Origin: Fallopia convolvulus
Lineage: Eukaryota; Streptophyta; Magnoliopsida; Caryophyllales; Polygonaceae
NCBI GenBank assembly: GCA_964016875.1
Contig: OZ024726.1
Span: 49,340,825 to 49,404,824, forward strand
Reading direction: 5' to 3'
Length of the DNA: 64,000 nt
The position numbers and the translations under genes are program-made. Position 1 is the first letter of the stretch; every line of letters begins with the position of its first letter. The notes under the pieces are model-generated. The model did no database searches and was not told the DNA's origin. It saw nothing but the letters and a program-made list of their open reading frames with translations. This document shows, piece after piece, positions 58,192-64,000 of this stretch.

Positions 58192-58415
58192 CATTCACCC
58201 GTCCTCACATTAGGAATACCTGAATACTTTTTTATATGTTACTTGTGATGAAAGGTGGGAACAAAACGTCGAAACCACAAAAAAAAAACAGTACCAATAA
58301 TCCGAAAAAAGACCATTAATTTGGTTAATCGTACCAACTTTTGTACAGATTTTTTATATATTTAATATTAAAATATATATAACAAACAAAACGATGTTAA
58401 AATGGAATGGAATTT
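58192..58415. other. Short spacer
   Basis: AT-rich with no ORF. It continues the pre-LINE sequence (50483/58192 would join). Confidence 0.4.
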
Positions 58416-58967
58416 TTACTTGACTTCATAAACTGCTTGTGCTTTCCAGGTACATGATGATATGAGTGACGCTCTACAAAGGTCTGGACAACATAACCCA
58501 ACATGCCGACAAATTTCATGGGCTTTACAACCAACCCTATTTGAAGCTCTTGTACGTTTACCCATGCATATTATTTTCCCATCTTTGAAACCTTCTCGGT
58601 TACACAACAAATGCTCGTAAAGTACAGTATTATCTTTTGTCTCAAAACGAGAAGAACCAAGCCGAACTTCAAACCCACAAACGGAGGCATATTTTGTATA
58701 AAATGCAATACCTTCATCCAATGTCATAAAATGCTTGGCTTCAACTGGTTTTAAATCATTTGGGCAAATCGACACAAAATATGCACAATCTTGTGAAAAC
58801 TAAACAATATAATCATCACTAACTTCCAGATCATACGATGCAACTCCATTACTAACTTTAGGATCAACACTATCGGAATTAGAAACATTAGGATTACCTA
58901 AGCTTAATGAACAACCTACAATGGAAGACACAAAACAAGCTACATTGGGGCGCATCCTCACGCTCAT
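58416..58967 (-). pseudogene. FAR1 DNA-binding domain fragment (FRS/MULE-transposase family)
   Basis: The minus frame from ATG at 58967 (MSVRMRPNVAC) runs in frame into a FAR1 domain ('GIAFYTKYASVCGFEVRLGSSR', 'CNREGFKDG', 'RVGCKAHEI'). One in-frame TAG at 58800-58802 interrupts it. The protein stops at 58416, before the transposase-like and SWIM domains expected in FAR1/FHY3 proteins. Known: FAR1/FHY3 are light-signalling transcription factors derived from MULE transposases. This copy is truncated and nonsense-mutated. Confidence 0.75.
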
Positions 58968-58972
58968 TGGCT

Positions 58973-60046
58973 TTTATACACTGTCTTTGAGATGGATTTA
59001 GTCCCTATATCAATTTTGGTGTATTATAACTAAATTCAGTTATTATTGTCACATAGTTGAATTTCAGTTTTTCTTGGGTCTATCGGGCATACCACGTTTC
59101 CCTTGGACAAGGGTACCCTATCTTGACTCCCCAGATTATGCGGTAGCAGAGCCTCACTAGGTTAATGATGATGAAATTGATAAAGTTGGAGGTATAACAA
59201 AATGTACATATGCAGTTGATCTTCTTGGTTAATAATTATATACGTTTAGGTGCATAACATGTAGCAATAAGGTTCATCGAGTATAATAAATTTTATATTT
59301 ACACAAAGACAAAAATTTCGAGCCTTGGATTGCCACATATTCGCATCTACTGTCACACATGATAAAAAAAAAACTACTAACTCTAAGAATTAACCCCAAT
59401 TAATTCTTTGTATCGATGATATTCAAAGAACGTGAGAAAATTGAAGAGCAAGACAAACACGACATTATATAGGGACAACTTCAAAATTGAATGGAGAAAC
59501 TAGTCCAAACAAACAATCAACAATTAAAAGGAGCAAAACATACAATCAAAATCAGTGTTAACCCTTTAAAATCGAGAAAATAGTGCCTCGATTTCTCACT
59601 AAAGCCAAAATCATGTTCTAAAGTAACAATAAAACTTACCTAAATCCATTATCAGAAAATGTGGGAGACAAATCAGAGAGGAAGAAAAAGCAGCAGATCG
59701 AAAGCACAAGCTTTCTCAAGAAAAAAAGTGAACAAGAAACCCGAGGTAAAAGATAAAAGAATAGCAAAATAAAGAATATAACCCTATGTACCCTCCATTT
59801 ATATAAAAAAATTACTCATACAGATGTTTCCATGTTGACCATTAAAACGGCTCACATGTGCCGCATAAAACACTATAGCGTAATAACACATCTGATCACA
59901 ATTCTATAGGAATTCAGAAAAATCAATCTAAAGCGTAGAATTATGCTAACATTATCTCTAATGATAAGATAAAATAAAATACAATTATGAAATATATATT
60001 GTCATCGCCCAACTAGCCAACTAGGACCACCATGAATTAGTGGATC
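58973..60046. other. Non-coding spacer
   Basis: No ORFs of interest, RNA gene or inverted ends recognised. Mostly AT-rich. Confidence 0.5.
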
Positions 60047-60310
60047 CTAGCGTTTCCAAGTGAAATACGGCAAATTGGGAACTTGCACATTGTTTCCTCT
60101 AGCATTGAATTGTGGTGGAGCGACTATACTCCCATTTAAGTAGTTGAACGGGCCATAGTCTTCGAGAGTAAGCTGAATCTGGTTGCTCCAGGCAAGATAA
60201 TTCGTTGAAGATGGTTTATGGATATATGGAAACTGAAAGACCAGGAAAGGTTGATCTGCTTGTGCTTCGTGTGTGTTCGGAAGCACCACTTGATCCTCAT
60301 CAGCCGCCAT
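60047..60310 (-). pseudogene. Copia gag N-terminal fragment (87 codons)
   Basis: ATG at 60310 (MAADEDQVVLP...), then the Copia gag signature 'NYLAWSNQIQLTLEDYG...YLNGSI..PP'. It stops at 60047 after 'PYFTWKR', well before the capsid domain. There are no LTRs or other domains nearby. It could be a stray fragment or an independently transcribed short gag-like ORF. Confidence 0.6.
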
Positions 60311-60702
60311 TGTGTCTTGTTTTGTGATCGAGAAGATCGATGTCCAGGTTTAGGCTAATAGAATATTTAAAGAAGATATAGATAAAACCTAGTAACAACT
60401 TGTATCAAACTAGATACAAGATATAATAGTTACCAAAAAAATATATCCTAGTACGGATGCAAATCCAATGTACTAAAACTTGCGGCGTAAACTTGATCGG
60501 AGGATCAACATAAATCCTCTATCTTTAACGCAATTGATCAATCAATGCTACAAAAAAGGAAACAATATGATTATTTAGTGATTTGTTTCCTTAAATGATA
60601 TATTCTATATAAATATTTTTGATCAAATAATTGCAACCATCAAACTACATAGCGCGCGCTGAGCTTCATCACACTCCGATCCCATCAAATCCGGCATCAG
60701 AC
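60311..60702 (+). promoter_or_regulatory. Upstream region of the F-box/DUF295 gene
   Basis: A TATA-like TCTATATAAATATT at about 60603-60616 lies ~90 bp before the ATG at 60703. Other sequence is AT-rich. Confidence 0.45.
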
Positions 60703-61853
60703 ATGCCTACACTCTCAAGAAAACGATCGGAATCAAGTCCGCCATGGAGCGATCTGACTCCATTAGTCTTAGAACGCGTCCGAGACATTCTCGACTCCAA
60801 TCTCTACGACGTCCGTCTTCGATCCGTGTGTAGCAATTGGCGAACCTTTCTCCCGCATCGAATCTCCGATTTCCCGATCCGTCTACCTCGGCTCCCGCAA
60901 CACATTCTAGATGATACCGATACTATACATACTCCAACACTCAGCTGCAGCCGTGTCTACAAGATCTCGCCCGCCAACGACCCTTCCAACAGCTGGCTAC
61001 TAAAGTCGTCGGATACCAAGCCCAACACCTTCACTCTCCTCTCAATCCTTAGTTCAGAGCGGGTCAGCATCCTTTGTAGCTCTCTCGACCTTCTCCGGTA
61101 TCGAGTTTCCGAGGTTTGCAAGTGCTACCGCGTTGATGTCGATGATGTCAACACCACGTTGTTGAGATCCGTAAGGTGATATTGCTACCACATTTTGTGG
61201 AGAACACTAATTTCACTGTTGTGTTGGTGTCTTATAGCGGAGAGATTTGGTACTTTAACGATGGGGATTCGGTTTGGCGTGCCATTGATGGTGTTAAGGA
61301 TTATAGGCTTAAAGATGTGATCTTGTTTAAAGGCTTGTGTTATGCTATGGATGAGAAGGGCTTGTTAGTTTCCATTGACTCGGCGTTTCGCTTGACAAAG
61401 GTACTCTCCCCACCCTATTATCTTGTATGCTGCCGAGAATTGGTGTTTCTCAATCTTGTGGCTTCGTTGTCAGATTTGTTTTTGGTGGTGGTGGTTGTGA
61501 ATGTAAGACATATGAATGAAGCGGATGAGGTGCACGTTTTCAAATGGATGTTCCACGGTTGGTGTGCTACAAATAGTTTGGGCAAGGACGCTGTTTTGCT
61601 TTCGAGTCATGAGGTATCGGCTGCTGTTTCTGCAAGAGACTTCGTAGGATGCAAGGAGAATCGTGTCTATTTCTCGTATCCTTTTTTTAGCAAGCCTTAT
61701 TTTGACCAAGAAGACGAGGAATATAAACCTCAGGAGTTTGATGTCTATGATTTGGATAAAGATCAAGTTATACCTTACAAGATGAAACCGCATTCTGTCA
61801 CCGTGTTTTGGCCTCCTCCGATTTGGATGCAGCTGGCGCTGCCCACTCCTTGA
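60703..61853 (+). pseudogene. F-box/DUF295 (SKIP23-like) protein, one frameshift
   Basis: ATG at 60703 (MPTLSRKRSES). The frame is also open 24 codons upstream but without an ATG. F-box at about residues 15-55 ('WSDLTPLVLERVRDILDSNLYDVRLRSVCSNWR'), then DUF295-like sequence ('FPIRLPRLP', 'SRVYKI'). The frame ends at 61179 (TGA). A frame offset by one base continues from about 61170 with 'VILLPHF', 'SYSGEIWYFNDGDSVWRAID', 'DVILFKGLCYAMDEKGLLVSID' and a C-terminal 'ENRVYFSYPFF' to 61853. Joined length would be about 383 aa, normal for the family, so a single indel near 61170-61178 is the only defect. Known: SCF substrate receptor family. Confidence 0.8.
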
Positions 61854-62358
61854 TTAACTTGAATGCTAAGGAGACCGATCAATTTCAAGTACCAAAAAGT
61901 AGCAAGCTAAGCCAATTTTTTTATATAGTGATGACATTTTATGACATACTATGTTTTATGTGGTAAATTATTGTGTTATTTTAAATAACTAGGAACTCTG
62001 ATGACAATTTTTTTTTTATATAGTGATGACAAATTTTTTTTATATAGTGATGAATGACAATGTTCGTTTTAAAATTTACAAGTTCAGTTCACACTTGTAG
62101 TCTTATTTGGCTGTGGCACACTAGTGCAAGAACTATAAAGGCCAGTTGCCAAGGAGAGTAATCAAACTTCAAACCGGTCAATTTCTGTTCAGAACATACA
62201 ATCAAGTACACGAATGTGGAAATTACAATTAAGAGGGTTGAGGAGTTTTGCCACTGTAACAAATCAAAAATTTGCATACCTTTTTCACAAACTCTTGATT
62301 CCTCGAGGTTCTAAAGGGGGGCCCAAAAATCTAATAAAACTTACTGGGCTCTTCTGTT
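61854..62358. other. Spacer and 3' UTR of WDR83-like gene
   Basis: A short direct repeat 'TTTTTTTATATAGTGATGA' occurs at about 62010 and 62037, with a similar copy near 61918. The 3' UTR of the minus-strand WD gene probably ends in 62080-62350. Confidence 0.5.
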
Positions 62359-64000
62359 TCATGTTTTCCATACTTTAACGTTGCCATCAACCGAGGAAGT
62401 TACCATGCACTGCTCCTTGGGATGATAATTCACACTCGTAACCTGCAAATTCAAGAACCCGTTAATTTCTTTCAATTGGAAATGATCCTTGTCAACATAT
62501 GAAGAAAGCGTACATGAACTGATGAACTCAGTGCCTAATAAGACTAATGTAATGCCATTTGAAAACTTTACCACTGAGGTGTGTGCACGGAAGCTAGAGA
62601 CAACGGACGCATCTACCAAATCCCAGAAGAAAACATGACCATCTTCAGATCCACCACTTACATGAGCATCAGTGTTGGTAAGGCAGCAGTCTAGCTTGAA
62701 CGACTGATGCATAAGTATCAAAGAAATTATTATTCAGAATATTTATTATGACAGGAAGTTGGACACACAACTCTTAGTAATCACAAGACGGCTATCATAA
62801 AAAGAAGACTCCAAGTAAACCTTGCAAATGTGGCCTGTGTACTCCTGCAACAGCTCTCCGGTAGATCTAAAATCATACAATCAGTCAACGGGGTTCAAGT
62901 TAAATGATGTCCATATCAGTTGTTTCTGCAAATCTATGGTAAGATAGATACCAACCTGTCTAGTAGACGTAGTGTAGAATCCAAGCAATTGGCTAGTACA
63001 CAGTTACCATCATTGGACATGGAAATGCAATTGACAGGACTCCCCAAGTTGTCTGATATTTCTCTGGTTACATCAAATGAGGCCAAAGATCAAAGTATGA
63101 AACAACAATTCGCAAACTAAGTAGCAGTACAGATGAGGGATGTCAACAGTCAACACTACGCACCTACCAATACGAATGTCAAATGTTCGAACAGTTCCGT
63201 CGACACTTCCAGCAATGATCTCACTTTTTGTCAAACAAACAGACATCACACTGTCTTGAAATGTGTCAATAATCTGGATAGTATTCAGATACACAAGGAC
63301 AGTAAATAAACATAACTAAAATCCACTAACATCAAACTTAGCACACAAAGTAGGATGGTTAAGAAAAAGAAAAGCATAATGATGCCTGAATTGGTTCAGT
63401 GCTGTGAGACCTACAGTCCCAAGTGCGAACAGATTGATCGTAACCGGCTGATACCACCACTGATGCATACTCATTAAACTTGACAGCATTAACCTGAAAA
63501 CAAAAATTATTTCAGTGCTATTTCTGTGCCAAATCATACCAATCGCTATAATCTGAACATATGAAACCAATCACTGGAAAAATTATTCATCCAAAAAACA
63601 GTTCAATATTTAAAAAAGCATTCATCAATTAGATGAACAAACCTCACTATCATGTCCGCGGAATTTCCGAATGACACGACCAGTTGATACATCCCAGTAA
63701 AACACTTGGCGATCCCCACCACACGAGGTTAGCTTTGAGTTATCCCTGTAACAGAATCAATAAAAAAAAGTTAACTGCACTACTTCGAAGAAGACAGTGA
63801 ACTTAACTTTTGCACTAGAACAAAGATTTTTGTTTTAGCTTATTATGTATGCCGAAATTAATCATTCATGAAAAATGAAAATAGCAGGTGAAAAAAATTG
63901 AAAGATAAGGAACGGGAGACTACGGAGTAACATGAACGTCACGAACTTCACGACCATGGGATTTGTAGGTTTTGATGTGAATCCCGCGGTGGGGATTCCA
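62359..64000 (-). CDS. WD-repeat protein, WDR83/MORG1 homologue (partial, C-terminal 2/3)
   Basis: Seven complete exons and a partial one, read 5' to 3': 64000-63924 (partial), 63745-63643, 63493-63386, 63273-63164, 63063-62956, 62866-62821, 62703-62572, 62442-62359. Frames join exactly throughout. The protein is a chain of WD40 repeats: 'GGDRQVFYWDVSTGRVIRKFRGHDSE', 'VVVSAGYDQSVRTWDCRS', 'IIAGSVDGTVRTFDIR', 'CVLANCLDSTLRLLDR', 'HVSGGSEDGHVFFWDLVD', ending 'SVDGNVKVWKT'. It fits the Arabidopsis WDR83-like protein as I recall it. Known: WDR83/MORG1 is a scaffold for MAPK signalling and associates with spliceosomes in animals. Its plant role is unclear to me. The intron after exon 63386-63493 has a GC donor. 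Confidence 0.9.

Noticed and set aside
1..64000. tRNA or rRNA genes
   Set aside because: No cloverleaf or rRNA core was recognised. The only tRNA-like sequences are primer-binding sites of retrotransposons.

Overview
This is a 64 kb piece of a flowering-plant nuclear genome. Several genes carry GT-AG introns, and the gene set is plant-typical: a pipecolate-pathway aminotransferase, F-box/kelch and F-box/DUF295 proteins, a rhomboid with a RanBP2-type zinc finger, and a chalcone-synthase fragment. The gene structures and AT-rich spacers fit a eudicot. I cannot name the species from the sequence.

Layout. 1-13 kb is retrotransposon territory. A truncated Copia element runs off the left edge, followed by a Stowaway MITE. 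A decayed Copia element is then interrupted by a nearly complete younger Copia (5546-10457, matching LTRs, 5-bp target duplication), and an LTR-like remnant follows. 13.6-18.8 kb holds two good genes: an ALD1-type aminotransferase (+, 8 exons) and an F-box/kelch gene (-). 20-27 kb is a relic PIF/Harbinger transposon followed by three solo LTRs, each with its own exact 5-bp target duplication. 28.0-38.4 kb is one Mutator-like element with 9-bp target duplications that was split by a 9.5 kb L1-type LINE. A second small Mutator-like element follows 25 bp later. 40.4-45.0 kb holds RBL14 (rhomboid, +) and elongation factor 1B-gamma (-), arranged tail to tail. 45.7-47.8 kb has two MITEs and an intronless YJU2/CCDC94-like splicing-factor gene. 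48.4-50.3 kb contains a third Mutator-like terminus, a chalcone-synthase fragment and an unidentified GC-rich ORF. 50.5-58.2 kb is a full-length but decayed L1-type LINE (-). 58.4-64 kb holds a FAR1-domain pseudogene, a gag fragment, a frameshifted F-box/DUF295 gene, and a WDR83/MORG1 homologue that runs off the right edge (-).

The host genes are unrelated housekeeping or defence genes and do not form a pathway cluster. ALD1 (systemic immunity), eEF1B-gamma (translation), YJU2 and WDR83 (spliceosome-linked in other organisms) and RBL14 look like single ordinary loci in a transposon-dense neighbourhood.

The most unusual signal is architectural. Three unrelated-looking Mutator-type termini all carry a short ...ACCC-type motif repeated every ~27-31 bp, close to three helical turns. 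Two of them have the identical 31-29-31 spacing. All exon coordinates were worked out by hand from splice signals and reading-frame continuity. No database search was possible.
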